The notes under the pieces are model-generated. The model was not told where the DNA came from. It did not search any database and saw nothing but the letters and a program-made list of their open reading frames with translations. Below, piece by piece: positions 53,047 to 62,117 of a stretch of DNA of 64,000 bases (the first letter of the stretch is position 1; the number at the start of each line of letters is the position of its first letter). Source of the stretch: Actinomadura rudentiformis (lineage in GTDB: Bacteria; Actinomycetota; Actinomycetes; Streptosporangiales; Streptosporangiaceae); contig NZ_WBMT01000025.1 in NCBI RefSeq assembly GCF_008923185.1, positions 122,317-186,316 on the forward strand. The letters are read 5' to 3'. The position numbers were made by a program, and so were the translations under genes.

Positions 53047-53756
53047 TGCCGCGGATCATATCGACGTGCTGGATCTTGCTCCTCTGCTGTGGTGGTCAGG
53101 AGGGCTTGGGCACTGGAGGCGCAGCGGATGGCGGTCTTGGGGGCGAGGCCGAAGACCGTGGCGAGGTGGAGGGGTCGGGTCCGCAGGAGAGGGCTTCGTC
53201 GAGTTGGCGGTGCACTCGCAGGCGTTCCAAGGTGGCGGTTTGGCCGCGGAAGGGTGTGGTGAGCGAGACCTTGCTGATGGGGCCGATCTCCATCGCGGTC
53301 TGCATGTTGATGATGACGCGCGGGTTCGCGGTGTGGGGCCAGCGTTTCTGCCTGTAGTCGAGCCATTCGCGGAGCATTTGGTAGGTCAGTTCGTCGAGAG
53401 GGCGGGCTCGGCCGGCGAGGGTGAGGCGTCGGTTCCCGAGGTCGACGTCGTCGAGTTGGAGGTCGCAGATCGCTTTGGGGCGGGCGGCGTGGATGGCGGC
53501 CAGGGCGATTGTGAGGCGAGCCTAAGGTGCGGTGGCTGCGTGGACGGCATTGTCGATGTCGTCGTCACCGAGCGGCTGGGCCAGGCTGGGCGGGTGTTCG
53601 CCGATGCGGATCCGGGCGGAGGGGTCCTTGAAGATCGAGCGGCGCTTCTTGCAGTGCCGGAACAGAGAGTGGATGACGCTGAGGCGTCGCCGGAGCCCGC
53701 GCGACCCGTAGGTCCTTCACGACCGCCAGCGCCAACTCCAGCCCCCTCACCTTCAC
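53043..53756 (-). pseudogene. decayed integrase/site-specific recombinase (actinobacterial type)
   Basis: Fragments in shifting frames read as one protein: RLSVIHSLFRHCKKRRSIFKDPSARIRIGEHPPSLAQPL..AVHAATAP, an in-frame TAG (53522-53524), ARLTIALAAIHAARPKAICDLQLDDVDLG..YQMLREWLDYRQKRWPHTANPRVIINMQTA..LERLRVHRQLDEAL. A frameshift near 53,170 follows, then DPLHLATVFGLAPKTAIRCASSAQALL. This is the C-terminal half of a phage-type integrase-like protein that is widespread in actinomycetes. It has at least three lesions, so it is inactive. It supports a mobile origin of the region. Confidence 0.7.
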
Positions 53757-54062
53757 CGAAGCCGCAAAACGAACACGAGCAACGATGAATCTTCAGGGAC
53801 CCTGAAGTCCCTTCAGATGCCAGAACGGGCATAGATCCGAAGACTAACCCCTGCTCCAAGGGTCCCAGGCATACGTGAGGGCTCAGCGAACCCAAGGGTT
53901 ATTCCTCATATGAACGGCCGGTGGTCAGCGATCGTGCCCGGGTCCATCCGCCAACCAGGCCGTCGTCGCTGGCCATCGTGGTGCCGCGGGTACCGGGGCA
54001 GTGCACTTATTCGGTATTCACCCGTCAGGATCGTGCCCCATGACGCAACCCCTGAGGGATCG
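53757..54062. other. 306-bp stretch without a gene
   Basis: No coding signal. It joins two pseudogenes and probably contains further debris. Confidence 0.4.
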
Positions 54063-54360
54063 TCATCTGACGTCGAGGCAGCAGCGCACGAAGTCCTGAA
54101 CGACGGGATCGGTATCGGCGGCGGGCGGCCAGGCCACGCCTACCTGGCTGGGGCCGACCCCGGTCACGGGACGGTAGGTGATGCCGGGACGGGCGTAGAA
54201 CCGCGTGCAGGACTTGGGAGCGAGGGCGATGCCGTAGCCGTGGCGATCGCGTTCAGCCAGTCGTCGGCCTGGTCGGTGACGGCGCCGATGCGCGGCGGGC
54301 GGCCGTCGCGGCCGTTTGTCCACCCCGACGTGACGTGCCGGCTGGTGGGCGGATTGGGTC
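54063..54360 (-). pseudogene. C-terminal remnant of a LysR-family regulator
   Basis: The last 60 residues (TGYGIALAPKSCTRFYARPGITYRPVTGVGPSQVGVAWPP in two blocks, then PVVQDFVRCC) match the end of a LysR effector-binding domain. Upstream a frameshift separates RRPRIGAVTDQADDWLNAIA. The HTH and most of the effector domain are missing, cut off at the antiporter gene end. Confidence 0.65.
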
Positions 54361-55664
54361 ATCTTCGGCGGGCACCCCCGTCAGGCAGGTCGTCCAGCGG
54401 GCGATCCTCACCCCCGAGGCCGTTGCCCTCGTCATCGCGCTCGTGGTGGGATCCGGCCTGGTTGCCGCCAGGACCGGGAACCTCCTGGAACCTGGTGGTG
54501 CGGCGTGCCCGCGCGGTACGCAGGGTGCGGGCCGCCGGTTCGGCGGTGCGCGCCAGCAATGGCCCTGCGACGGCGAGAATGAGGACGAATGCCGCGGCCA
54601 GGGGCCCCAGTTTGGGGTTGATCCCGGCGGAGACCGCCAGTCCGGCGATGACGATGTTGAACTCACCTCGCGGGACCAGCGCCGCCCCGGCGCGCATCCG
54701 GCCGGTGGTGCTCACTCCGGCTCGCCGCGCGGCTATCCAGCCCGAGGCCAGCTTGGTGACGATCCCCGCCACCGCCAGCAGCGCGGCCACCCCCAGCACC
54801 GGAGGCAGATCGGCGGGGTCGGTGTGCAGGCCGAAGAAGACGAAGAACACCGCCGCGAACAGGTCCCGCAGCGGTGCCAGCAGTTCGCGGGCGGTGTGCG
54901 CCAGCGGCCCGGACAAAGCGATGCCGACCAGGAATGCCCCCACCGCCGCCGAAACCTGCAGCTGCTGCGCCAGCCCTGCGACCAACACCACCAGTCCCAG
55001 CACCTTCAGCAGCAGCACCTCATCGCTGGGGCTGGCCACAAACCGCTCCACCAGCCGCCCGTGCTTGAGGGCGATGAAAAGAATCACCGCGATGGTGGCG
55101 GCCGCGATCCCCAGCGTGGTGGCGCCTGCCAGCAGGGAGGCCCCGGCCAGCAGCGCGGTCAAAATGGGCAAGTAGGCGGCCATCGCCAGGTCCTCAAACA
55201 CCAGGATCGACAGCACCGCCGGCGTCTCGCGGTTGCCCAGCCAGCCCAGGTCACCCATCACCTTGGCGGTGATCCCCGACGAGGTCACATAGGTGACGCC
55301 GCCCATCGCCACGGCCGCGACCGGGCCCCATCCGAGCAGGAATGCCGCGATCACCCCGGGCGCGGCGTTGAGCACCAGATCGGCCAACCCTGAGGGCGCC
55401 GAGGGTCCGCAGCGTGCCGACCAGCTCCCCGGCGGTGTACTCCAACCCCAGGGTGAACAACAGCAAGATCACCCCGACCTCGGCGCCGATCGCGACGAAG
55501 TCCTCGCTGGCGCCCAGCGGCAGTACCCCACCGGAACCGAACGCCAGCCCCGCGATCAGGTACAGCGGGATCGCCGAGACCGAGAACCGGTTGGCCACCG
55601 CGCCCAGCAGTCCGAGCGCCAGGATGATCGCACCGAGTTCGATCAGTTGGATCGCACCATGCAT
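54359..55664 (-). pseudogene. KefB-type (CPA2) cation/proton antiporter with one frameshift
   Basis: The N-terminal part starts at ATG 55664 (MHGAIQLIELGAIILALGLLG..FGSGGVLPLG..GVILLLFTLGLEYTAGELVGTLR). Near 55,405 the frame changes, and the rest (PSAPSGLADLVLNAAPGVIAAFLLGWGPV..TYVTSSGITAKV..SILVFEDLAMAAYLPIL) continues to 54359. Combined length is about 430 residues with 11-12 helices, normal for CPA2 antiporters. A single indel or a sequencing error is the only lesion. Its regulatory subunit gene just upstream is also interrupted. Confidence 0.75.
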
Positions 55665-55671
55665 TGCCGTA

Positions 55672-56154
55672 TCACCCACTGGCCAGGATGTCGGCGACGG
55701 CCGCGGTGCCCTCACCGGTGCCGACCGCCACCACCACGTCCTCGGCGGCGAACACAAAGTCCGGGCGCGGGCTGGCGATCACCTGACCGTCGGGGACCAC
55801 CGCCACGATCGAGGCACCGGTCCGGGCACGTGCCTGGGTGTCACCCAGACTGCGCCCGTCAAAGGGGGAGCCTGCCGTTATCGGGGTCTGCTCGGTGACG
55901 AGCCCTTCCACCTACCGGTGCAGTTCGGCCAGCCGTTCCACCACACGCCCGGTGTCCAGCAGTTCGGCCAGCGCGTTGGCCTCCTCACCGCCCAGCGCCA
56001 CCGACAACACGCGCGTGTCGGGGTCCTCCTTGTCATAGATCACCAGGTCACGGCGGCCGGTGTGGTGCGACACCACACCCACCTGGCGGCCCCGGGCCGT
56101 GGGGAACACATGCCGCAGGCCGACCCCCGGCAACGATGTCCGCTCGACGTCCAT
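55672..56154 (-). pseudogene. KhtT-like antiporter regulatory subunit interrupted by amber codon
   Basis: ATG 56154 with AGGAGG 5 nt upstream begins MDVERTSLPGVGLRHVFPTARGRQVGVV..ANALAELLDTGRVVERLAELHR. Then comes TAG at 55912-55914, and the same frame continues VEGLVTEQTPITAGSPFDGRSLGD..VFAAEDVVVAVGTGEGTAAV to 55672. The two parts are the N-terminal domain and RCK_C domain of a 160-residue subunit. The stop lies exactly at the domain junction. A CAG-to-TAG change is the simplest explanation. Confidence 0.75.
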
Positions 56155-56369
56155 GACCCCTCCTGGTGAACTGGTCGCCGCCCCGGAGAACATCACCGTC
56201 CCCAGACCTGGGCGCGCGTATCGCCTGGTGACCAGGCTTGCTGCCGGGCGACCACCTGGCGGGTCATGATCCCAGAGCCGTCCCATCGCCCGTCAAATCA
56301 GTACCTACACGGCAGAACCGATGACCGAAGGACGTTGGACCACCAACCGGGTGGTGAGATCGTGAACAG

Positions 56370-57098
56370 GTGGCACTGCCGCGCACACCCAGCCACCAGG
56401 AACAGACCGCTTCGGCCGCCCAGCTTCCCCGGCCTGCACCACCCTCGCACGTCGAACCACCGTGCCCCTTCGACGCCTGGGCCAGCACCTACGACAGCAG
56501 TCTGCTTCAGTACCTCCTCTACCGGCCGGTCCACCAAGCCGTCCTGCAGCACGCCCACCAGCACCAACCCAACCCGGCCCGGATACTGGACGTAGGCTGC
56601 GGGACCGGACATTTGCTGCGATCGGCCGCACAGACCTATCCACATGCCGACCTGGCCGGTATTGATCCCTCGACCGAGATGCTCGGCCGAGCCGCACAGG
56701 TCATGCCCGCCGCTGCCATCTGGTTCGCGCGCGCCCGCGTCGAGGCTCTGCCCTTCCGCGACGCCACCTTCGATCTGGTGCTCAGCACCCTGGCCCTGCG
56801 GCACTGGCACGACGCCCGGAAAGGCCTCACCGAGATCAGCCGCGTCACCACCCGCACCGGCGTCGTCGTCATCGCCGACGTGCTGCAGCCGCCACCACGC
56901 CAACACAAACCCCGCCGGTGGACGCCCCAGTGGCCCCGGTCGGCGCGCCACCGCGACCAGATGCCCGTGCCCGCCGGCGTTCACCACGCCGTCACCGTGG
57001 CCGGGCTAGAGCCAGACCACCTCGAGCTCATCCACCTCACCATGCCGATGACCACGACCACCCTCATCGTCGCCCGCCGCCGCAGCGCCGTCCGTTGA
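56370..57098 (+). CDS. class I SAM-dependent methyltransferase
   Basis: 242 residues. Rossmann-like methyltransferase with motif I ILDVGCGTGHLL (about 72-83), acidic residue of motif II in AGIDPST, motif for the adenine pocket (ARVEALPFRDATFDLVLSTLALRHW) and a UbiE/MenG-like spacing. The target molecule is unknown. It sits alone between the antiporter pseudogenes and the recombinase remnant. GTG 56370 is the likely start. No strong ribosome-binding site is visible. Confidence 0.85.
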   Translation: MALPRTPSHQEQTASAAQLPRPAPPSHVEPPCPFDAWASTYDSSLLQYLLYRPVHQAVLQHAHQHQPNPARILDVGCGTGHLLRSAAQTYPHADLAGIDPSTEMLGRAAQVMPAAAIWFARARVEALPFRDATFDLVLSTLALRHWHDARKGLTEISRVTTRTGVVVIADVLQPPPRQHKPRRWTPQWPRSARHRDQMPVPAGVHHAVTVAGLEPDHLELIHLTMPMTTTTLIVARRRSAVR

Positions 57099-57159
57099 CT
57101 GACAAGTAGGCTCAGTGTCCCTGAACTGCAGGGTCCTGCGATCCGTGGACCTGCGCGTT

Positions 57160-57770
57160 CTTGGTGTGCCCGTTGCCGCCCGGATGATCGAGGTTTGGGG
57201 ATGCCGCGTGCCGGGCCGGTCTTATCCCACCGCGCCTGGTCCAAAGCCCGTTGCCGGTGGGGATGATCAGGTCCTTGCTAATGGACTCCACCGACTCACC
57301 CGCAGCCCGGCGGCCCGGCGGCGAAGGACTGTGGATCATGTCGTCGGTGAAGACGACGGGGCGGCAATTGCGGGCGGCGGCATCCAGCCCTTCCAGCGTG
57401 GCCTCGCGGATGGTCTCGCGTTCGGTTTCGGCCATGGCGGCGAAGAAGGCGAACAACAGCGTCCCAGGCCCGGCCGGGTCGTAGATTCCGGTCAGGGGTC
57501 CGGCGAGCATCTCCAGGATCAGGCCGTGTGGTCGGTGGTCGGGCCAAGGCGGTGAGTGTGGCGGCGTCGCGGCACCAGCCGCTTCATCTCATACACCGTC
57601 CGGATGACGCGGCAGCGCGGCGCGTGCACCTTGATCTGCCGGGCGGTCGCCGGAGCCTTTCGAGCGGGGGGCAGAACTTGACGCGGGTGGAGATCTTCTC
57701 TGAGAAAGATCTTGTCGCGGCTGATGCCGTGTGCGGCCAAGGCGCCTAGCGGGACTGCAGTTCCTAGGTG
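57160..57770 (-). pseudogene. decayed serine recombinase (resolvase/invertase)
   Basis: Pieces in three frames spell a resolvase: SRDKIFSEKISTRVKFCPP, then IRTVYEMKRLV, then GPLTGIYDPAGPGTLLFAFFAAMAETERETIREATLEGLDAAARNC, then VVFTDDMIH and RRAAGESVESISKDLIIPTG. The N-terminal catalytic serine region is missing and several frameshifts occur, so it is inactive. Together with the integrase remnant it marks past mobile-element activity. Confidence 0.75.
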
Positions 57771-57910
57771 AGTGAGGAACAGCGGCATATCCGATGCGAA
57801 TGCCGGAGCCGCGGTCGGCGGGCGTCATCACGCGCAGCCGCTTGGAGAGCCAGAGCACTTTGGTGGACCGGCCGGTGGGGTAGCTGCCGGCGACCGTGCC
57901 CGACCGTGAT

Positions 57911-58004
57911 CGGCAACGCGCCAACATCCTGGCCCAACCCGGTATGAAGGATCCACCTGGAGCTGGTCCGCTATGCCATCCGCACCGGTCTCATCGAACC
58001 CTGA
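57911..58004 (+). pseudogene. C-terminal remnant of a NarL-type response regulator
   Basis: RQRANILAQPGMKD, a one-base shift, then LELVRYAIRTGLIEP-stop. This corresponds closely to the end of the response regulator at 35752-36459 (RANILAKLGMKDRLELTRYAIRAGLIEP). Only the last 30 or so codons remain, 150 bp before leader copy 3. Confidence 0.75.
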
Positions 58005-58156
58005 CGCCGCCCGACGTCCAACACCCGCCCCACAAGCGCTGATCGGCCACTTGCGTGTCCCGCCTGTCGAGCTCTCGGGCTGCCAGTGGCCCTGCGGTGT
58101 GCCGATCCCGTTCGGCACCCATGTCCCCGGCCACCCCGCGGTGGGATCCCCAGCGG

Positions 58157-58280
58157 CTACAGGGTGCCCCTCCGGCAAATGGGTGTCGCCCCCGATGGTG
58201 GCCGCCGCCGCGACCGCTCATGGTGGAAGAGAACCCAGAAGAACTACTTCCTGTCCCTGCGTCACCGGCGGTCAGATCAC
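58157..58280 (+). promoter_or_regulatory. conserved leader-like element, copy 3
   Basis: 124-bp copy of the element at 34961 and 37617 with all boxes (CTACAGGGT, AAATGGGTGTCGCCCC, GATGGTGGCCGCCG, GACCGCTCATGGTGGAAG, AACCCAGAAGAAC, GTCACCGGCGGTCAGATCAC). Here the 3' pairing strand has T instead of C, which still forms a G-U pair with the 5' strand. It ends 84 nt before the DUF3040 start at 58365. Confidence 0.7.
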
Positions 58281-58364
58281 AGTTTGTTGGCCCACCGGCT
58301 GACGCGGACGGCGGGGGCACGGCCGTGATGACACCACCCATCCACTCACCACCAGGAGCTAGCA

Positions 58365-58610
58365 ATGACGCTGGACCCAGACGAGCTGCGTGCGCTCCGA
58401 GCGCTGGAGCACCACGTTGAACAGGAAGACCCCGTACTAGCCGCCCTGCTCGCCCAAGGACGCTCGTACCGAAAAAGGCCAGGACTGCACCCGCCCTACT
58501 GGCCTGCGTCATCAACCGTCGACGTCCGCACATGGATCATGGCATTCACCGTGATCGGATTCCTGTTCGCGTTCGCCATGGTCGGACTCACCCTTAGCCA
58601 AGGCGGGTGA
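58365..58610 (+). CDS. DUF3040-like small membrane protein
   Basis: 81 residues. The N-terminal LDPDELRALRALEHHVEQEDPVLAALL is typical of the actinobacterial DUF3040 family. A single C-terminal transmembrane helix (WIMAFTVIGFLFAFAMVGLTL) anchors it. CAGGAG lies 7 nt before ATG 58365. Function unknown. It is associated with leader copy 3, as the other small membrane gene is with copy 1. Confidence 0.8.
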   Translation: MTLDPDELRALRALEHHVEQEDPVLAALLAQGRSYRKRPGLHPPYWPASSTVDVRTWIMAFTVIGFLFAFAMVGLTLSQGG

Positions 58611-59400
58611 GCAGCAACGCCCACACCGGGCGCTCTCCGGAAGCTGCCGCACTCAATGCCCGGATCGACGCCGCCTACCGCGCCAAGTACGGCGCCCTAG
58701 CCCAACCGACATAGACCCGATGGTGCCCGCGTCGGCAGGCCGCACGAGGTCTGATCACACAAGCGAGTCTCATGTGCGGCTAAGCACATCTGGTGAGCGG
58801 CATCGGCCGCGGGGCCTGGCGCCGGGAGGGTGCCAGATGCCTGGCCCCAGCCCGGTCCGGTGGGCGCCTGCTCACCTCGGACATACTCCGGCGTCGTCGT
58901 GGCCGGTGGAAGCCGGGCGATGAGCCTGACTTGCGGAGGCCAGGCTCCCAGCGACCGGCAGCGCTTCTCAGCCAGGGCCGGCGCTGTCTGGATCGGCTTG
59001 ACCGATCTTGGTGATGGTGGCCTGGGCTCCATGGTGTTGGGGCCGGTCATGGTGCGGACCTCGGTGTCGCAGGCGTACCAGTTCGGCGTGCTGGGCGGCC
59101 AGACGTGAGATAGCCGTGATCTTGAACGCGGTCAGTTCAGCGATCGTGGCCGGCTCGCCCTCCGGCACCGCCGGCTCGACCAGCGCGCTGCGCGTCCATC
59201 GCATCGGCGACACCATCGCCGTCCGCGACTGACGGCCGCCCGGGGATGACCGGTTCCGGCCACCCGGCGCGTTGATCTGATCACCTGGCGTGTTCGCTGC
59301 GTGCGGCACGGCTGTCGCGCTGCGTGCATGGACGGGACGGACGCGGCAATCGCAAGGTGGCCCTGTTCCGCATCAGGACGCGTGCCACCGTGGAGTTCCC
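58611..59400. other. 790-bp stretch without a convincing gene
   Basis: A short open frame directly after DUF3040 (58607-58714, ending ARIDAAYRAKYGALAQPT) looks like the tail of a lost protein. Nothing else is supported. This stretch separates the accessory region from the biosynthetic-type cluster on the right. Confidence 0.45.
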
Positions 59401-60609
59401 GTGCCGAAGTCTCCCGTACTGCCCGTTGCCCTCGATCCCGATCTCGACCTCGATCACCTCGTCCGGGCGATCGCCGCCGACGCCGCCCCCGCGCTGGCCT
59501 CCTCCCTGCATTCCGCCGGATCCCGCTACGAGTGGGAGGAGATCGTCCCCGAACTGGTGCGCCGCCTCCTGGAGGCGGCGGTCGCCGGTGAACCCTCCGT
59601 CCACGACCGCAGGCGGGTCGTGGACGTCGCCCGCCGGTGCGCCCGCGACTGGGTCCCGCTGCAGGAACTCGAACACTGCTGCCAGATCGTGCTCACGGTC
59701 CTGTTCCGCCACCTGTGGAACGTGGCAAGACCGCGTGCGGCGCAGGACCTGCTCGGCATCTCCGCGGGGGCGGCGCAGATCCTGCCGCGCGTCACCACCA
59801 TGCTCCGCCGCGCCTACATCGACGAGATGGGCAGGACCGGCGGCCGTACCGTGGCCGACCTGGTCGTGACCACGCTGTGGAACGGCGGCGACGTTGCCAG
59901 CGTGGCGCGGGTGGCGGGCACCGGCATGCCCGGTTCGTGCGTGCTCGCCGCGCTCTCGCCGGTCGTGCCGCCGGATGAAACGGACGCCGAGCCCGTGCGG
60001 TTCGGGGCGGTGCCTCCGGGGGTGCTCGGCCAGCTTCCGGCGGGCGGGATGTGCGCCGCGTCCCCGGACCGGGAGTGGCTGATCGCGCTGCTGCCCGCGC
60101 CGCACGACGAGGACCCCGAGAGCCGTCCCGCGGTCCGCAACGCCGCCATCCGGCTGGTCGCGGCCTGTCACGCCGCCTACGGCCGCGGGTTCGTGGCCGG
60201 GCTGGCGGCGGTGACCCGCGACGACGCCAAGGCCGCGATCGAGGAGGCCATCGGGATCGGCGGACTGCTGGCGAGTCTCGGGGAGCATGACCAGGTCGCG
60301 TTCCTGACCGACGCGGCCGTCGGCGTCGCCTTGGCGGGACGCGGCGACCTGCGTCACCGGCTGGAGTCGCGGCTCTCCGTGGTGCGTTCCCACGAGCAGT
60401 TGTGGGAGACGCTGCGCACGCTCTACCGTAGCGACCTCGATCGTGGGCGCACGGCCCGTTCACTGGGCATCCACCGCTCGACTCTCGACTACCGGCTGAG
60501 CCGGGTCGAGGCGCTCGCCGGTGTCTCGCCGACGAGCGTCCAGGGCATCCTGCTCTATTCGGCCGGGCTCTATTCGGCCGAACTGGGCGACGACGACCCC
60601 GCTCTGTGA
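59401..60609 (+). CDS. PucR/CdaR-type transcriptional regulator
   Basis: 402 residues from GTG 59401, with GGAG 5 nt upstream. The N-terminal all-helical region (LVRAIAADAAPALASSL..EEIVPELVRRLLEAAV) and GGDEF-like middle part precede a C-terminal PucR HTH (LWETLRTLYRSDLDRGRTARSLGIHRSTLDYRLSRVEALAG in two blocks). Such regulators respond to small molecules and often sit at the edge of biosynthetic clusters. It is the first gene of the right-hand plus-strand cluster and the likely activator of the aminotransferase/encapsulin operon 187 bp downstream. Confidence 0.88.
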   Translation: MPKSPVLPVALDPDLDLDHLVRAIAADAAPALASSLHSAGSRYEWEEIVPELVRRLLEAAVAGEPSVHDRRRVVDVARRCARDWVPLQELEHCCQIVLTVLFRHLWNVARPRAAQDLLGISAGAAQILPRVTTMLRRAYIDEMGRTGGRTVADLVVTTLWNGGDVASVARVAGTGMPGSCVLAALSPVVPPDETDAEPVRFGAVPPGVLGQLPAGGMCAASPDREWLIALLPAPHDEDPESRPAVRNAAIRLVAACHAAYGRGFVAGLAAVTRDDAKAAIEEAIGIGGLLASLGEHDQVAFLTDAAVGVALAGRGDLRHRLESRLSVVRSHEQLWETLRTLYRSDLDRGRTARSLGIHRSTLDYRLSRVEALAGVSPTSVQGILLYSAGLYSAELGDDDPAL

Positions 60610-60659
60610 ACGCGCCGCGACGGGGCGAGTGCGGATCAGTCAAGTGTCGAAACAACGCC

Positions 60660-60673
60660 TGACAATTCCGTCA
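60660..60673. promoter_or_regulatory. short palindrome in the operon promoter region
   Basis: TGAC-AATTCC-GTCA lies 122 nt before the aminotransferase start, in the only sizeable gap of the right-hand cluster. It could bind the PucR regulator. Evidence is only the symmetry and position. Confidence 0.35.
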
Positions 60674-60795
60674 ATTTGCGAACGTTCCAGTCGACGTGGG
60701 CTGGACATCCTCTACATACGCTCGGCGCTGCCACCCGGGTGACGGGCCGCCGATCGGTGGCCGCCCGGCGTGCGCCGACGAGTGGAGGACCTACC

Positions 60796-62046
60796 GTGTT
60801 CACCAGTCAGGAGGCACGACTCGCCGTCGAGGGAGGGTCTCCGGTCCGGACCGGACCGTGGCCCACCTACGACAAGGGCGACGTCTTCATCAGCACGGAG
60901 GACGAGGCGGCCGTGACCGAGGCCGTCCGTTCCCGCCTGTACTTCCGATACGACCACCGGCCCTATCCCGACACCTGTACCGGCCGGTTCGAACGCCGTC
61001 TCTCCCGCTACTTCGGAACCGCCCACGCGCTGGCGTGCAGCAGCGGTACGACGGCCATCGCGCTGGGCCTGCTGGCCTGCGGGCTGGAGCCGGGCTCCCC
61101 GGTCGCCTGTCCCGCGTTCACCTTCGCCGCCACGCCGAGCGCGATCCTGCTGGCCGGGCACCGGCCGGTGCTGGTGGAGTGCGACGCCGACCTGCACCTG
61201 GATCTCGACGACCTCAAGCGGGTGCTCAGCGAGGGCGTCAAGGCCGTCGTCGTCGTGCACATGCGCGGGTTCGCCAGCGACATGCCCGCGATCTGCGACC
61301 TGGCCGACGAGTGGGGAGTGCCCGTCATCGAGGACGCCGTGCCCGCGCTGGGTGCGCGCATCGGCGACCGTCACCTCGGCACGTTCGGCCGCTTCGGGGC
61401 CTTCAGCACGCAGTCCGACAAATCACTGAACACCGGCGAGGGCGGCTTCCTGCTCACCGACGACGAGGAGGCGCACGCCCGCGCCGTCGTCTACAGCGGC
61501 GCGTACGAGAACCGTATGAACCGCCACTTCGAGGGTGAACCGCCCGCCGTCGACGACCTCGCTTACCCGATCTTCTCGTTCCGGATGGACGAGATCCGGG
61601 CCGCGCTCGCCGACGCGCTCCTCGACAGGCTCCCGCGGCGGCTCGCGCTGCACCAGCGCAACTACGGACACGTCGCCGAACGCCTGGACGGCGTGGACGG
61701 CATCGCGCTGCGCCGGCCGGTGGCGTCCGGCGCCTATCTCGGTGAGGCCCTGGTCTTCCGCCTGGAGGGCGCGACGCCCGAGCAGTGCGCGTGGTTCGCG
61801 CGGGCGTTGTGCGCCGAGGGCGTGGACGCGCGGGCGCTCGGCGACCGCGGTGACAAGAACGTGCGCTCCTTCTGGAACTGGCGCTTCCTGCTCGGCCCGG
61901 ACGCGGACGCCGCCCGTGCGGCGCTGCCGCAGACCACCAGATATGTGGGGGAGGCCATCGACATCCCGCTGTCGGCCAACCTCGGCCTGGACGACTGCGA
62001 CGACCTCGTGACCGCCGTCCGCAAGGTGCTGTCCGCGCTCGCTTGA
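60796..62046 (+). CDS. DegT/DnrJ/EryC1/StrS-family PLP-dependent aminotransferase
   Basis: 416 residues from GTG 60796, with GGAGG 7 nt upstream. Fold-type I PLP enzyme: SSGTTAIALGLLACGL cofactor loop, VIEDAVPALGA aspartate, and the Schiff-base lysine K209 in QSDKSLNTGEGGFL. This superfamily makes amino sugars or 3-amino-5-hydroxybenzoate in natural-product pathways, and some members are dehydratases. The retained Lys supports transamination. It heads the operon with the shell protein and sulfotransferase. The substrate is unknown. Confidence 0.92.
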   Translation: MFTSQEARLAVEGGSPVRTGPWPTYDKGDVFISTEDEAAVTEAVRSRLYFRYDHRPYPDTCTGRFERRLSRYFGTAHALACSSGTTAIALGLLACGLEPGSPVACPAFTFAATPSAILLAGHRPVLVECDADLHLDLDDLKRVLSEGVKAVVVVHMRGFASDMPAICDLADEWGVPVIEDAVPALGARIGDRHLGTFGRFGAFSTQSDKSLNTGEGGFLLTDDEEAHARAVVYSGAYENRMNRHFEGEPPAVDDLAYPIFSFRMDEIRAALADALLDRLPRRLALHQRNYGHVAERLDGVDGIALRRPVASGAYLGEALVFRLEGATPEQCAWFARALCAEGVDARALGDRGDKNVRSFWNWRFLLGPDADAARAALPQTTRYVGEAIDIPLSANLGLDDCDDLVTAVRKVLSALA

Positions 62047-62109
62047 AGCCCGCGCGCTCGCCTGAAGCCTGCGCCGCTTGAAGCCCGCGCCGCCTGAAGC
62101 CGCCTGAAG
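62042..62109 (+). repeat. degenerate CCTGAAGCC tandem repeat
   Basis: Five copies of C(C/T)TGAAG(C/G) spaced 10-20 bp fill the gap between the aminotransferase stop and the ribosome-binding site of the shell-protein gene. Local slippage is likely. Confidence 0.75.
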
Positions 62110-62117
62110 GAGACCGC

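Noticed and set aside
57991..58533. Minus-strand frames across the three leader copies share a GGHHRGRHPF-like peptide
   Set aside because: The similarity comes from the conserved DNA element. Indels between copies change the frame, so no common protein is encoded.
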